Shown piece after piece: positions 33,160-42,470 of a DNA stretch of 64,000 nt. This DNA comes from Nesterenkonia sp. Act20. GTDB lineage: Bacteria > Actinomycetota > Actinomycetes > Actinomycetales > Micrococcaceae. The notes under the pieces were generated by a model, which searched no databases, had not been told where the DNA came from, and saw nothing but the letters and a program-made list of their open reading frames with translations. The position numbers and the translations under genes are program-made. Where the stretch lies: contig NZ_JADPQH010000002.1 of the NCBI RefSeq assembly GCF_019173455.1, forward strand, positions 449,490 to 513,489. Reading direction: 5' to 3'. Positions within the stretch are counted from its first letter, which is position 1. Every line of letters starts with the position of its first letter.

Positions 33160-34563
33160 GTGACCATTGATCTCTCAGCCTCATTCAAGGCATATGACGT
33201 CCGCGGCCTCGTGGACGAGACCATCACCGAAGAGTCGGTGCGCGCCGTCGGCGCCGCCTTCGTCGACGTCCTGGGCCTCGCCGGGCAGACTGTGCTCGTC
33301 GGCGGTGACATGCGGGCCTCCTCGGGCGACTTCGCCGCGGCGTTCACCTCTGGCGCCACCTCCCGCGGAGCGAATGTGACCCAGCTCGGGCTCATCTCCA
33401 CGGATATGCTCTACTTCGCCTCCGGCATCATGGACGCGCCCGGGGTGGTCTTCACTGCAAGCCACAACCCGGCCGAGTACAACGGCATGAAGATGTCCAA
33501 GGCCGGCGCCGTACCCCTGTCCTCCGAGACCGGTCTGGAGGATATCCGGGACGCCGCGCAGGCCTACCTCGAAGCAGAAGAGATCCCCGCTGCCGGGGAG
33601 CCCGGCACCGTGGAGACCGTCAACATCCTGGGCCAGTACTCCGAGTACCTGCGTTCCTTGGTGGATCTCTCCCAGATCCGCCCGCTGAAGGTCGTCGTCG
33701 ACGCCGCCAACGGCATGGCCGGACTCACCACCAGCGCGGTGCTCGGCGATGACCTGCTCGCGGCGCTTCCGCTGGACATCACGCCGCTGTTCTTCGAGCT
33801 TGACGGCACCTTCCCGAATCACCCGGCCAACCCGCTGGAATCTGAGAACCTCCGCGACCTGCAGGCCGCGGTCACCGAACACGGCGCCGACATCGGCCTG
33901 GCCTTCGACGGCGACGCCGACCGCTGCTTCGTGATCGATGAGCGCGGCGAGCCCGTCTCCCCCTCTGCAGTGACGGCCCTGGTGGCCCGCCGCGAGATCG
34001 CCCGTGCGCAGGCCGAAGGCGAAGACACCCCGGTCGTGATCCATAACCTGATCACCTCGCAGGCTGTGCCCGAACTGGTGAAGGCGGCCGGCGGACGCGC
34101 CGTGGAGACCCGCGTGGGCCACTCCTACATCAAGGCCGTGATGGCGCAGGAGCAGGCGATCTTCGGCGGGGAGCACTCCGCGCACTACTACTTCCGCGAG
34201 TTCTTCAACGCTGATACCGGGATGCTCGCCGCGATGCACGTGCTGGCCTCGCTCGGCGGCCAGGACCGTCCGCTGAGCGAATTCGCCGCCGAGTTCAACC
34301 CCTACTCCGCCTCCGGTGAGATCAACTCCGAAGTCGAGGACAAGGCAGCCGCTGCGCAGCGCGTGGAGAGCACCTTCGCCGACCGCGACGTGGAGATCTC
34401 CCATATGGACGGGCTGACCGTCCGTGCGGCTGATGGCACCTGGTGGTTCAACCTGCGCCCCTCCAACACGGAGCCGTTCCTGCGCTTCAACGGTGAGGCC
34501 CACAGCCAGGAACAGATGGAGTCGGTCCGCGACGAGGTGCTCGGGCTGGTCCGGCAGAGCTGA
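33160..34563 (+). CDS. manB: Phosphomannomutase/phosphoglucomutase
   Basis: 467 residues, the standard length of the alpha-D-phosphohexomutase family. GTG at 33160 replaces a much longer non-homologous upstream frame. Four domains are indicated by: phosphoserine loop TASHNPAEYNGMK with Ser as the phosphorylated residue, Mg loop DGDADR, sugar-binding GEHSAHYYF, and phosphate-binding RPSNTEPFLRFN. Interconverts mannose-6- and mannose-1-phosphate for GDP-mannose and cell-envelope glycans, probably also glucose phosphates. Divergent from the small membrane-protein gene; both leaderless. Confidence 0.93.
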   Translation: MTIDLSASFKAYDVRGLVDETITEESVRAVGAAFVDVLGLAGQTVLVGGDMRASSGDFAAAFTSGATSRGANVTQLGLISTDMLYFASGIMDAPGVVFTASHNPAEYNGMKMSKAGAVPLSSETGLEDIRDAAQAYLEAEEIPAAGEPGTVETVNILGQYSEYLRSLVDLSQIRPLKVVVDAANGMAGLTTSAVLGDDLLAALPLDITPLFFELDGTFPNHPANPLESENLRDLQAAVTEHGADIGLAFDGDADRCFVIDERGEPVSPSAVTALVARREIARAQAEGEDTPVVIHNLITSQAVPELVKAAGGRAVETRVGHSYIKAVMAQEQAIFGGEHSAHYYFREFFNADTGMLAAMHVLASLGGQDRPLSEFAAEFNPYSASGEINSEVEDKAAAAQRVESTFADRDVEISHMDGLTVRAADGTWWFNLRPSNTEPFLRFNGEAHSQEQMESVRDEVLGLVRQS

Positions 34564-34633
34564 GCGGACAGAGTCGAGCTGGCGCAGCGGAGCCGGCAGA
34601 GCTGAGCCGACGCTGACCCAGCTTCCCGCTGAA

Positions 34634-36763
34634 TCAGCTGCGGGTGGAGCGCCTGAGCAGCCAGAGCAGATACGGCGGGCCCAGCACGGCGACCACAAGC
34701 CCTGCGGGAAGCTGGTCGGGGGCGATCACAGTGCGTCCGAAGGTGTCTGAGATCGAGACCAGCACGGCCCCGAGCAGCGCTGCGACGGGCAGGAACCACC
34801 GGTGCTCACGGCCCACCAGCATCCGCGCCATATGCGGTGCTGCGAGTCCGACGAAGCTGATCACCCCGACGCCGACCACGGCCACCGCAGAGAGCAGCAC
34901 CGCGATGATCAGCGCCGTGGCGCGCACACCGGCCAGCCGCACTCCGAGGATGCGCGGTGTCAGCTCATCGATGCTGATGAGGTCCAGCTCGCGGCGCAGG
35001 TAGATCAGCACCGGTACGGAGAGCAGCAGCGTCACCAGGATGGGGGTCAGATCGCTCCAGGTGGTGCCGAAGGTGGAGCCGCCCAGGAACGAGATGGCCA
35101 TGGCCTGGTTATAGGGGTTGGTCGAGGAGATCAGCAGCTGCGTGATCGCCTGCGCCGCGGTCATCACTCCGATGCCGACCAGCACCACCTTCTCCGGGGA
35201 GCTTCCCCGGGATCCGGCGAGCAGGAACACCACCGCTCCGGCGAGGATAGCGCCGACCGTCGCGCCGGCGGACATGGTCCACGCGGAGGTGCTGAAGAGG
35301 ATCAGCGCCACCACGGCACCGGCGCCGCCGGCGGCCGCCACACCGAGGATCCCGGGGTCGGCCAGCGGATTGCGCGTGACCGTCTGCACCAGCGCGCCAG
35401 CGATCGCCAGCACCGCCCCGGCAAGGACTGCGGCAGCTACGCGGGGGCTGCGGAAGTCCAGCGTGATCTCGATGGCCCGGGCGGCTTCACCGGAGAACCA
35501 CAGCGAGATGTCCCCGATCTTCAGCCACCAGTCCCCCAGCAGCATGCCGACGCCGATCAGCACCAGCAGCAGCACCGCGGCGGCGATGGTCAATGAGACT
35601 CGGCGGGTCACAGTGATCCCATGCGGCAGCGGCATCGCAGAGATCTCTTGATTCCCTCCCGCGCTGCGCATTCGCAGCGCCAGGACCACCAGGAACACCG
35701 CACCCACCAGTGAGGTCACCACACCGGTCGGGATGGCCACGGCGAGGTTGGGACCGGCGACGGCGAAGACCAATGCGCGCACTGCGACGTCGGCGCCGAT
35801 CACGATGAGTGCACCGACCAGGGCGGAGGCGCCCAGCGCCCAGGCGAAGCGGCCCATGCGGGTCACCTTGCTCGCTGACAGCCGCACGATGGCCGGAGCA
35901 CAGAGGCCCACGAAGCCCAGCGGCCCCACCATGGTGACCGCGGCGGCAGAGAGCGCGACCGCGCAGACCAGCAGGGCTGCCCGCAGGAACGCCACGTTCA
36001 CGCCCATGGACTGGGCGGTGTCGGCACCCAGGGAGAGCACATCGGTGCTGCGGGTGAGCAGCACCAGCCCGATGGTCGCCGCGATCACCACCGGCAGCAG
36101 CGGGAGAAGGCCGGAGAGTCCAGCCAGGTTCAACGTGCCCGCGCCCCAGAGGAAGAGCCCCTGGGTGGACTGGGCGTAGAGCATGAGCAGCGCGGCGGTG
36201 ACCGAGGCCAGGCCCATCGCCACCACGGTCCCGGCCAGCACCAGCCGGATGGGGGCATGCTCGGAGAAGCCTGCGAGCAGCAGCACGACGCCGGCCGCCA
36301 CGCCTCCGCCGAGAAAGGCCAGCGCCGCTGAGCTCAGCAGCGGCATCGAGATCCCGAATGCGGCGGCGGCGGTGAGCGCCAGGTGCGCCCCGGCGTTGAC
36401 CGCCAAGGTGTCCGGTGAGGCGAGTGGATTGCGCGTCATCGCCTGCAGCGCGCAGCCAGCGATGCCGAGCGCGGCCCCCACCACGAGCCCTCCCACCAGT
36501 CGCGGAAGCCGCGAGTCCAGTGCGAGGGCCCGAAGCTGGGAGGCGGCGTCGCCGTCGTCAGAGCTGAAGAGCGCCGCCAGCAGATCCAGCGGTGAGGCCG
36601 CCGAGGTGCCCTGGGTCAGGTGCACGGCGGAGAGCATCAGCAGCAGCGCACCTCCGAGAACCAGGGCCCCGGTGGCCACAGCCCGGGCACGAAGCGGTCC
36701 ACCCTGAGGCTCAGCGCCCGGGACTTTGGCTGCTGCCGGTGCGGCGGTCTTCAGCTCGGTCAC
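34634..36763 (-). CDS. Fused iron-siderophore ABC permease (two FecCD units)
   Basis: 709 residues carrying two tandem FecCD permease domains, as in FhuB: each has about ten transmembrane helices, the first half with PRLVGGLVVGAALGIAGCALQAMTRNPLASPD, the second with RVAAAVLAGAVLAIAGALVQTVTRNPLADPG, in which the QxxTRNPLAxP signature appears twice. GTG at 36763 overlaps the TAG stop of the binding-protein gene by one base, so translation is coupled; there is no clear Shine-Dalgarno site. With the ATPase at 37884 it should import a ferric siderophore. Confidence 0.92.
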   Translation of the reverse strand: MTELKTAAPAAAKVPGAEPQGGPLRARAVATGALVLGGALLLMLSAVHLTQGTSAASPLDLLAALFSSDDGDAASQLRALALDSRLPRLVGGLVVGAALGIAGCALQAMTRNPLASPDTLAVNAGAHLALTAAAAFGISMPLLSSAALAFLGGGVAAGVVLLLAGFSEHAPIRLVLAGTVVAMGLASVTAALLMLYAQSTQGLFLWGAGTLNLAGLSGLLPLLPVVIAATIGLVLLTRSTDVLSLGADTAQSMGVNVAFLRAALLVCAVALSAAAVTMVGPLGFVGLCAPAIVRLSASKVTRMGRFAWALGASALVGALIVIGADVAVRALVFAVAGPNLAVAIPTGVVTSLVGAVFLVVLALRMRSAGGNQEISAMPLPHGITVTRRVSLTIAAAVLLLVLIGVGMLLGDWWLKIGDISLWFSGEAARAIEITLDFRSPRVAAAVLAGAVLAIAGALVQTVTRNPLADPGILGVAAAGGAGAVVALILFSTSAWTMSAGATVGAILAGAVVFLLAGSRGSSPEKVVLVGIGVMTAAQAITQLLISSTNPYNQAMAISFLGGSTFGTTWSDLTPILVTLLLSVPVLIYLRRELDLISIDELTPRILGVRLAGVRATALIIAVLLSAVAVVGVGVISFVGLAAPHMARMLVGREHRWFLPVAALLGAVLVSISDTFGRTVIAPDQLPAGLVVAVLGPPYLLWLLRRSTRS

Positions 36764-37776
36764 TACTGGCCGGCAGTCTCGACTGCGGTCTCGGCGAGAT
36801 AATCGATCCACTGACCTGCCGAAGCGGGTCCTCCGTAGATCCAGATCTCTTCCACCGGGTGGGTCGCCTCATTCTCGACGAAGCCGAGCGAGGTCCACAC
36901 GGAGTTGTCCTCGAGTTCGGAGAAGGGGTCCTCCGGCTCGGTCTCGGCGGTCCACCAGTAGAGGATGGTGTCCTCCGGCAGGGCGGTGAGACCTTCGATG
37001 TCGGACTGGCTGATGGCGAAGGCCTCATCGCCCTCGTCCTCCCAGGGCGACTCGAGCCCGATCTCCTCACCGAGAGTCTGGGCCAGCGCTCCGGGACCAT
37101 GCATGCGGAACGTCGCAGTGTTGCCCTCGACGGTCGGGTAGACCAGGACGAAGGGGGTTCCGCCGATGCCTGCGGACTCGATCGCGTCGGCGCCGGCGTC
37201 GCGGGTCTCCTCGAACTCGGCCCAGACCTCATCGGCCCGATCCTGCGCGCCGAGGAGCTCGGCGGTCATCCGGAAGTTGTCTTCCATATTGCCCAGCGGA
37301 TCGGAGGCGTCGGCCCCGGGCTGCAGCACCACCGGTGCGATCTCCTCAAGATCCTCGAGCAGCCCCTCAGGGACGGAGACGTCCACGCCGAGGATCAGGT
37401 CCGGATCGGCCTGACCGATGGCCTCCAGGCTGGGCTCTGTGCGCAGACCGACGTCGGTCGGCTCGCCCTGCACCGGGGCCGCAGAGTTCCACATCTCGTA
37501 ACCTTCCAGGTCAGCCACGCCCACCTGATTGCCGCCGAGGATCTCGACGTTCTCGGTCTGTGCCCATTCCAGGGTGACCACGCGCTCTGCCGGGGCGTCC
37601 AGGGTGATCTCTTCACCGCGGTAGTCGGTGACGGTGACGGGCCCGGAGTCGGCCGCCGCGGCGTCGTCCTCGGTCTCGTCGACATCGGTGGTGCCGCAGG
37701 CGGTCAGCGTCATCAGGACGACGGCGGCGGCCGCCGTGGTCCTGCCAAGGCGCGGAGTGAGGTTCATAGTGGGCAT
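36763..37776 (-). CDS. Iron-siderophore-binding lipoprotein
   Basis: 337 residues from the ATG at 37776, three bases after AAAGGA; a second ATG at 37767 is also possible. Signal peptide with lipobox LTAC (Cys26) anchors it outside the membrane. The Fhu/Btu-type fold is indicated by VVTLEWAQTENVEILG and LEDLEEIAPVVLQPG. TAG stop overlaps the fused permease start. Upstream ATPase gene ends 107 bases away. Confidence 0.9.
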   Translation of the reverse strand: MPTMNLTPRLGRTTAAAAVVLMTLTACGTTDVDETEDDAAAADSGPVTVTDYRGEEITLDAPAERVVTLEWAQTENVEILGGNQVGVADLEGYEMWNSAAPVQGEPTDVGLRTEPSLEAIGQADPDLILGVDVSVPEGLLEDLEEIAPVVLQPGADASDPLGNMEDNFRMTAELLGAQDRADEVWAEFEETRDAGADAIESAGIGGTPFVLVYPTVEGNTATFRMHGPGALAQTLGEEIGLESPWEDEGDEAFAISQSDIEGLTALPEDTILYWWTAETEPEDPFSELEDNSVWTSLGFVENEATHPVEEIWIYGGPASAGQWIDYLAETAVETAGQ

Positions 37777-37883
37777 GGTTCCTTTCGGTAAGGGTGCAGC
37801 GGGAATCAAAAAGTGTGGGTCGTCTCGACGCGAGGAAGGCAGGTCCGGGCCCGGAGGTGACGATCCAGGTTCCTCTGGGCGTC

Positions 37884-38729
37884 CTAGGCGGAGAGCAGAA
37901 CCGGCTCTGCGGGCTGCTCCGCTGCGGAGCGTCGGCCGGCGCGCTGGGCACGCACGGCGAGTCCTCCAGTAGGAAGGGTCGCCACGTGGATGTTGACGCC
38001 GAACGTTGAGCTGAGCCGTTCGGCGGTCATCACCTCCGCCGGAGTTCCCGCGGCGGTGATCCGTCCTTCAGAGACCAAGATGACGCGATCTGCGATGTCT
38101 GCTGCCTGCTCCAGATCATGGAGCACCACCCCGATGGTCAGCCCATGGGTGTCGGCCAGCTCGCGGATGAGGTCCAGAAGACTCATCTGGTGCTTGAGAT
38201 CCAGGAAGGTGGTGGGTTCATCGAGCAGCAGGACATCGGTCTCCTGCGCCAGGCAGGTGGCGAGCCAGACACGCTGGAGCTGTCCGCCGGAAAGTTCCGC
38301 CACGGGACGATGACGTAATTCTTCAAGTCCGGTGAGCAGGATGGCCCGCTCCACGGCCTCGACGCAGGCCTGATCGGTGCGCGCGAAGCGCTTCCGGTGC
38401 GGATGGCGCCCGAGCTCGACGACCTCGGTGACGGTCAGGCCGCCCGGGGTTGGACGCTGCTGGGCCAGGATGGTGAGCCGCTTGGCGAAAGCCCGTGGGG
38501 AAAGTGCAGTGCTGTCGGCGCCGTCCAGCATGACCTGCCCGGTTGTGTGTGCGAGCCGGCAGATGCCGCGCAGCAGAGTGGACTTGCCGCTGCCGTTGGG
38601 CCCGATCAGGGCGGTCACCCCACCAGGGAGCAGCTCGACATCCGCGTCGACCACCACCGGTGAGGATGATCCGTAGGAGACCGAGACGGACTCTGTTCGC
38701 AGCGTTGCGGGCTTCTGTTTGATTGGCAC
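37884..38729 (-). CDS. Iron-siderophore ABC ATP-binding protein (FecE/FhuC-like)
   Basis: 281 residues. Walker A GPNGSGKST (about 42-50), Q-loop, signature LSGGQLQR, Walker B DVLLLDEPT, H-loop. Starts at GTG 38729 with TAACAT six bases upstream and no Shine-Dalgarno: leaderless. First gene of the siderophore set, with a possible IdeR/DtxR site covering the promoter's -35 zone. Drives the fused permease at 34634-36763. Confidence 0.93.
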   Translation of the reverse strand: MPIKQKPATLRTESVSVSYGSSSPVVVDADVELLPGGVTALIGPNGSGKSTLLRGICRLAHTTGQVMLDGADSTALSPRAFAKRLTILAQQRPTPGGLTVTEVVELGRHPHRKRFARTDQACVEAVERAILLTGLEELRHRPVAELSGGQLQRVWLATCLAQETDVLLLDEPTTFLDLKHQMSLLDLIRELADTHGLTIGVVLHDLEQAADIADRVILVSEGRITAAGTPAEVMTAERLSSTFGVNIHVATLPTGGLAVRAQRAGRRSAAEQPAEPVLLSA

Positions 38730-38735
38730 ACCTGA

Positions 38736-38741
38736 ATGTTA
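38736..38741 (-). promoter_or_regulatory. -10 element of leaderless siderophore ATPase gene
   Basis: TAACAT on the minus strand, six bases before the GTG at 38729. Confidence 0.6.
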
Positions 38742-38748
38742 GCAAATT

Positions 38749-38767
38749 ATTGGGAAGGTGAACCTAA
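38749..38767 (-). promoter_or_regulatory. Candidate IdeR/DtxR iron box, weak
   Basis: TTAGGTT followed by CACCTTCCCAAT in the minus strand matches the TTAGGTTAGSCTAACCTAA iron box well in the first half and poorly in the second (about 12 of 19). It lies just upstream of the leaderless -10, where iron-dependent repression of the siderophore genes is expected. Confidence 0.35.
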
Positions 38768-39708
38768 GTCATTCGAAGAAGTTCGAGTGAGACGTCCCAG
38801 AGCCGTGTCGCGTTCTCGGAATCCAGCGCGTAGGGCCGCACTCCGTGGATGCCGTCGATGATCTCCGGGACAGGTTCCGCTTCCTGACAGTCCTCGAGGT
38901 ACAGGCCCCCGAGGCCGGTCAGCAGCGGTGAGGCGGCGGCGAGAACGGGCGTCGCAGCGCCCTGGGCAGGCGTCTTCATCGCGATGTCGGACTCGGCCAC
39001 ATGCGCCTGGGTGTCGGCCAGCGCCTGCGGATCCCAGTGGCGCTGAAGGTTGGTCCAGATACCTCCCGGCATGACGGCGTTGGCTGTGATGCCCTCGGAC
39101 GCCCACCGGCGTGAGGCCTCGACGGCGAAGAGCACATTCGCGGTCTTGGACTGCCCGTAGGCCAGACCCGCGTCATAGGGCCTGCGTTCGAAGAACAGGT
39201 CCTCGTAGACGATGTTCGACATCCCATGACCACTGGAGCTGACCGAGACGATCCTGGCGCCGCCCGCATCGACCAGCGCGGGATGCAGTCCCAGAGCCAG
39301 AGCGAAATGGCCGAGGTGATTGGTGGCGAACTGCAGCTCCCACCCCCGCGAGGTCCGCAGCTCCGGTGTCATCATGATGCCTGCATTGTTGACCAACAGG
39401 TGCAGCGGAGATGACCAGCTCTTCGTGAACGCCTCCACCGAGGCAAGGTCGGCGAGATCGAGGAATCTGACCTCCAAGGAAGCACCCGGGTCGGTGAGGG
39501 CCATGTCCTCGGCGGCGCGGCGTCCTGCCGCCACATCGCGCACCGCCAGCACTACATGGGCCCCCGCTCTGGCCAGTGCTCGTGCGGTCTCCACCCCGAT
39601 TCCCGAGGACGCCCCAGTGACGACGGCTGAGCGGCCGCGCAGATCCACCCCCTCAAGAACCTCGGCGGCGGTGCTGGTCGCGGTGAACGGGGAGGTGAAG
39701 CGCGCCAT
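38764..39708 (-). CDS. SDR family oxidoreductase (retinol dehydrogenase/WWOX-like)
   Basis: 314 residues. Cofactor motif VVTGASSGIGVETARALARAG (29-49), NNAGIM (about 107-112), active-site Tyr/Lys in AYGQSKTAN. Its stop lies 34 bases upstream of the siderophore ATPase start, within the candidate iron box, so it could be expressed separately. The YGQSK and DLRGRSAVVTG layout resembles the extended-type SDR at 17659. Substrate unknown. Confidence 0.85.
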   Translation of the reverse strand: MARFTSPFTATSTAAEVLEGVDLRGRSAVVTGASSGIGVETARALARAGAHVVLAVRDVAAGRRAAEDMALTDPGASLEVRFLDLADLASVEAFTKSWSSPLHLLVNNAGIMMTPELRTSRGWELQFATNHLGHFALALGLHPALVDAGGARIVSVSSSGHGMSNIVYEDLFFERRPYDAGLAYGQSKTANVLFAVEASRRWASEGITANAVMPGGIWTNLQRHWDPQALADTQAHVAESDIAMKTPAQGAATPVLAAASPLLTGLGGLYLEDCQEAEPVPEIIDGIHGVRPYALDSENATRLWDVSLELLRMT

Positions 39709-39824
39709 GAGCAGGGGCCTTCCAGCGTGGAGGCAGATGAGTCTCTACCGTGCACGCAGATGCTGGAAGCACCCCGGGAGAGGATCGTTCAGCTCCGGGT
39801 CACATGTGCCGCCCTCTTGCACCC

Positions 39825-39830
39825 TAAGCT
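39825..39830 (+). promoter_or_regulatory. -10 element of leaderless DavB-like gene
   Basis: TAAGCT ends seven bases before the ATG at 39838; no Shine-Dalgarno. Confidence 0.6.
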
Positions 39831-39837
39831 GATCCAT

Positions 39838-41556
39838 ATGACCGTCTCCAGCCCGTTGCCCGAGACCCCGGATCCGGCAGACGCCGCCCCGGGGGACGCC
39901 ACGCTCACCATGCTGAATCCAGACTTCCCGTTCAGCTACGACCACTACCTCCAGCACCCGGCCGGACTGGGGTCGATCCCGGAGCATGCGCAGGGCACCG
40001 AGGTTGCGGTGATCGGGGCCGGACTGGCCGGCGTCGTCGCCGCCTATGAGCTCATGAAGCTGGGTCTGCGTCCGGTCATCTTCGAGGCCGGAGAGATCGG
40101 CGGTCGGCTGAAGACGCAGTCCTTCGCCGCCGCCCCTGGGGTGGTCGCGGATCTCGGCGGGATGCGGTTCCCCACCTCCGGCAAGGCGTTCTACCACTAT
40201 GTGGATCTGCTCGGGCTGCCCACCCGCGAGTTCCCCAACCCGCTGACTCCGGCGGCCCCCTCGACGGTCATCGAGCTCAAGGGCGAGAAGTTCTACGCCG
40301 AGGATGCCTCGCATCTGCCGGCGTTCTTCGCGGAGGTGGCCGAAGCCTGGCAGCGTGCACTCACCGAAGAGGCGGAGCTGGAGGCCATCCAAGAGGCTAT
40401 CCGCGAGCGCGATGTGGTGCGCCTGAAGCAGCTTTGGAACGGGCTCGTCGAACGCCTGGATGACGAGTCCTTCTACGGGTTCCTCTCCTCCAGCGAGGCC
40501 TTCAAGGAGCTGAGCTTCGAGCACCTGGAGGCCTTCGGGCAGGTCGGCTTCGGCAGCGGAGGCTGGGACACGGACTTCACAAACTCGATCCTGGAGGTCC
40601 TGCGGGTCGTCTTCACCGGCGCCGATGACCATCACCGCAGCATCACCGGCGGAGCGCAGCGGCTTCCCGTGGAGCTGTGGAAACACGCACCCCGGGACCT
40701 GCTGCACTGGGCTCCAGGGACCTCCCTGGAGTCCCTGCATGGAGGGGCCCCGCGCGGCGCGGTCTCCGGGATCCATCACGGCACCAATCCGGACCTTCCC
40801 GGCGGCGGGGTGCGCATCACCGAGACCTGGGGCCGCACCCAGGAGTTCGCCGCCGCCGTGGTGACCTGCCAGTCCTGGCTGCTCTCGGCGCGCATCGACA
40901 CCGAAGAGGAGCTGTTCGCGCCGTCGATGTGGACCGCGATCGAGAAGAGCCACTACATGCTCTCCTCGAAGACTTTTGTGATGGTGGACCGCCCCTTCTG
41001 GCGCGATGTCGACCCGGAGACCGGGCGTCCGGTGATGTCCATGACGCTCACCGATCGGCTCCCCCGGGCCACCTATCTGCTTGACGAGGGCCCCGACGGT
41101 CCGGCCTCGATCCTGCTCAGCTACACCTGGAACGACGACGCCCTCAAGTGGCTCCCGCTCGACGCGGCCGAGCGCACCCGGCTGATGCTGCATTCGCTGA
41201 ACAAGATCTACCCGGGGGTGGACATCGGCGCGCATATGATCGGTGCGCCCATCACGATCTCCTGGGAGGCGGACCCCAACTTCATGGGCGCCTTCAAGAA
41301 CAACCTGCCGGGCCACTACCGCTACCAGGAGCGGCTCTTCGGGCACTTCATGCAGGACGCGCTGCCGGAGCATCAGCGCGGGGTCTTCCTCGCCGGGGAT
41401 GACATCTCCTTCACCGCCGGATGGGCCGACGGCGCCGTGACCACTGCGCTGAACGCCGTCTGGGGCGTGATCCACCACCTGGGCGGAGCCTCCGACCCGC
41501 AGAATCCCGGACCGGGTGACCTCTGGGAGGACCTGGCCCCGGTGAAGCTGGACTGA
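39838..41556 (+). CDS. davB: L-lysine 2-monooxygenase (DavB-like flavin amine oxidase)
   Basis: 572 residues. FAD-dependent enzyme turning L-lysine into 5-aminopentanamide with O2 and CO2 release. The FAD motif VAVIGAGLAGVVAAYELM (57-74) follows the DFPFSYDHYLQHPAGLGSIP (29-48) leader. The remembered Pseudomonas DavB sequence shares very similar segments, e.g. GGMRFP..AFYHYVD, FPNPLTPA, FGQVGFGSGGWD and ISWEADPNFMGAFK. ATG at 39838 is leaderless; frame upstream has no homology. A tryptophan or phenylalanine 2-monooxygenase is less likely. The facing nitrilase gene supplies the next step. Confidence 0.85.
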   Translation: MTVSSPLPETPDPADAAPGDATLTMLNPDFPFSYDHYLQHPAGLGSIPEHAQGTEVAVIGAGLAGVVAAYELMKLGLRPVIFEAGEIGGRLKTQSFAAAPGVVADLGGMRFPTSGKAFYHYVDLLGLPTREFPNPLTPAAPSTVIELKGEKFYAEDASHLPAFFAEVAEAWQRALTEEAELEAIQEAIRERDVVRLKQLWNGLVERLDDESFYGFLSSSEAFKELSFEHLEAFGQVGFGSGGWDTDFTNSILEVLRVVFTGADDHHRSITGGAQRLPVELWKHAPRDLLHWAPGTSLESLHGGAPRGAVSGIHHGTNPDLPGGGVRITETWGRTQEFAAAVVTCQSWLLSARIDTEEELFAPSMWTAIEKSHYMLSSKTFVMVDRPFWRDVDPETGRPVMSMTLTDRLPRATYLLDEGPDGPASILLSYTWNDDALKWLPLDAAERTRLMLHSLNKIYPGVDIGAHMIGAPITISWEADPNFMGAFKNNLPGHYRYQERLFGHFMQDALPEHQRGVFLAGDDISFTAGWADGAVTTALNAVWGVIHHLGGASDPQNPGPGDLWEDLAPVKLD

Positions 41557-41622
41557 GGACGCTGGAGCTCCGCTCGGCGCTCCTGCCGGGGGGCTCCGCT
41601 GGATGGTCTGATCCGGTCGGGG

Positions 41623-42408
41623 CTAGAGCCAGGCGCGGTGCAGGTCGGCTCGTCGGTCCTGCAGATACTCGGCGCCGCCGGACTCCTCCGCGGCTGCCGG
41701 CAGATCCACCACGAGCAGACCGGCCTCCGTCCCCAGTTCCCCCAGCCGCTGTCCCGAGGGCCCGACGACGACGCTGCGCCCATCGAAGTCCAGCTCGGCC
41801 TCTATGCCGCAGTGATTCGCGTACGCCAGCGAGATGCCGTTCTCGATCGCGCGCGCCGGCAGCAGAACTCCAGGGACCGAGGCCTCGTCCCCGGCCAGCG
41901 CGGTGGGCACCAGCACCAGCTCGGCCCCACGCACGGCAGCCGCACGCACCATTTCGGGGAACTCCACGTCATAGCAGACCAGCAGGCCCAGGTTGACTCC
42001 CCGGTAGCTCGTCACGCTCGGGGGCTGCTGTCCCGGTCGGAAGGCAGCTTTCTCCTCAGGCCCGTAGAGCTGGACCTTCTGATATTCCGCGAGGAGGGCG
42101 CCGCGCTCATCGGCGAGCGCAGCGGTGATGCCGCGCTCCTGGGGAGACTCTCGGCCAGGCAATGACCACACCATGGCGATCCCGCGGGCGCGGGCGATCT
42201 CCCGCAGGCGTGACCGCGCGTCGTCGACCGCTTCTGCGCTCACCTGTTTGCGGATCTGCGCCGGGACATAGCCGAAGGCGAACAGCTCCGGGGTCAGCAG
42301 CAGCTCCGCTCCGGCACTCACCGCCTGCACGGCGGCGGCATCGATCAGCGCCAGATTGTGCTCGAGCTCGAGCGGGCGGGCGGTGTCCTGCATCAGCGCG
42401 ATTCGCAT
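41623..42408 (-). CDS. davA: 5-aminopentanamidase-like nitrilase (DavA-like)
   Basis: 261 residues, nitrilase superfamily. Catalytic triad Glu41 (TPELFAFGY), Lys111 (YQKVQLYG) and Cys145 (VCYDVEFPE). Its length and the opening MRIALMQ...PL match the DavA of pseudomonads, which hydrolyses 5-aminopentanamide to 5-aminovalerate. Placed convergently, 66 bases from the DavB-like gene, forming the two steps of the lysine-to-5-aminovalerate route. A general carbon-nitrogen hydrolase role remains possible. No obvious terminator between the two. Confidence 0.8.
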   Translation of the reverse strand: MRIALMQDTARPLELEHNLALIDAAAVQAVSAGAELLLTPELFAFGYVPAQIRKQVSAEAVDDARSRLREIARARGIAMVWSLPGRESPQERGITAALADERGALLAEYQKVQLYGPEEKAAFRPGQQPPSVTSYRGVNLGLLVCYDVEFPEMVRAAAVRGAELVLVPTALAGDEASVPGVLLPARAIENGISLAYANHCGIEAELDFDGRSVVVGPSGQRLGELGTEAGLLVVDLPAAAEESGGAEYLQDRRADLHRAWL

Positions 42409-42470
42409 GCCCCTAGTATCTCCCCGGTGTCGGTGTGGGGCGGCGATCAGCGCGCTGCCCGCGAGGCGCC

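Noticed and set aside
33181-34698. 505-codon open frame antisense to phosphomannomutase
   Set aside because: Composition is Gly/Val/His-rich repeats of no family; the sense strand encodes a clear enzyme. Long antisense frames are a normal effect of high GC.
39745-41478. 577-codon open frame antisense to the DavB-like gene
   Set aside because: No recognisable domain; the sense gene has complete motif order.
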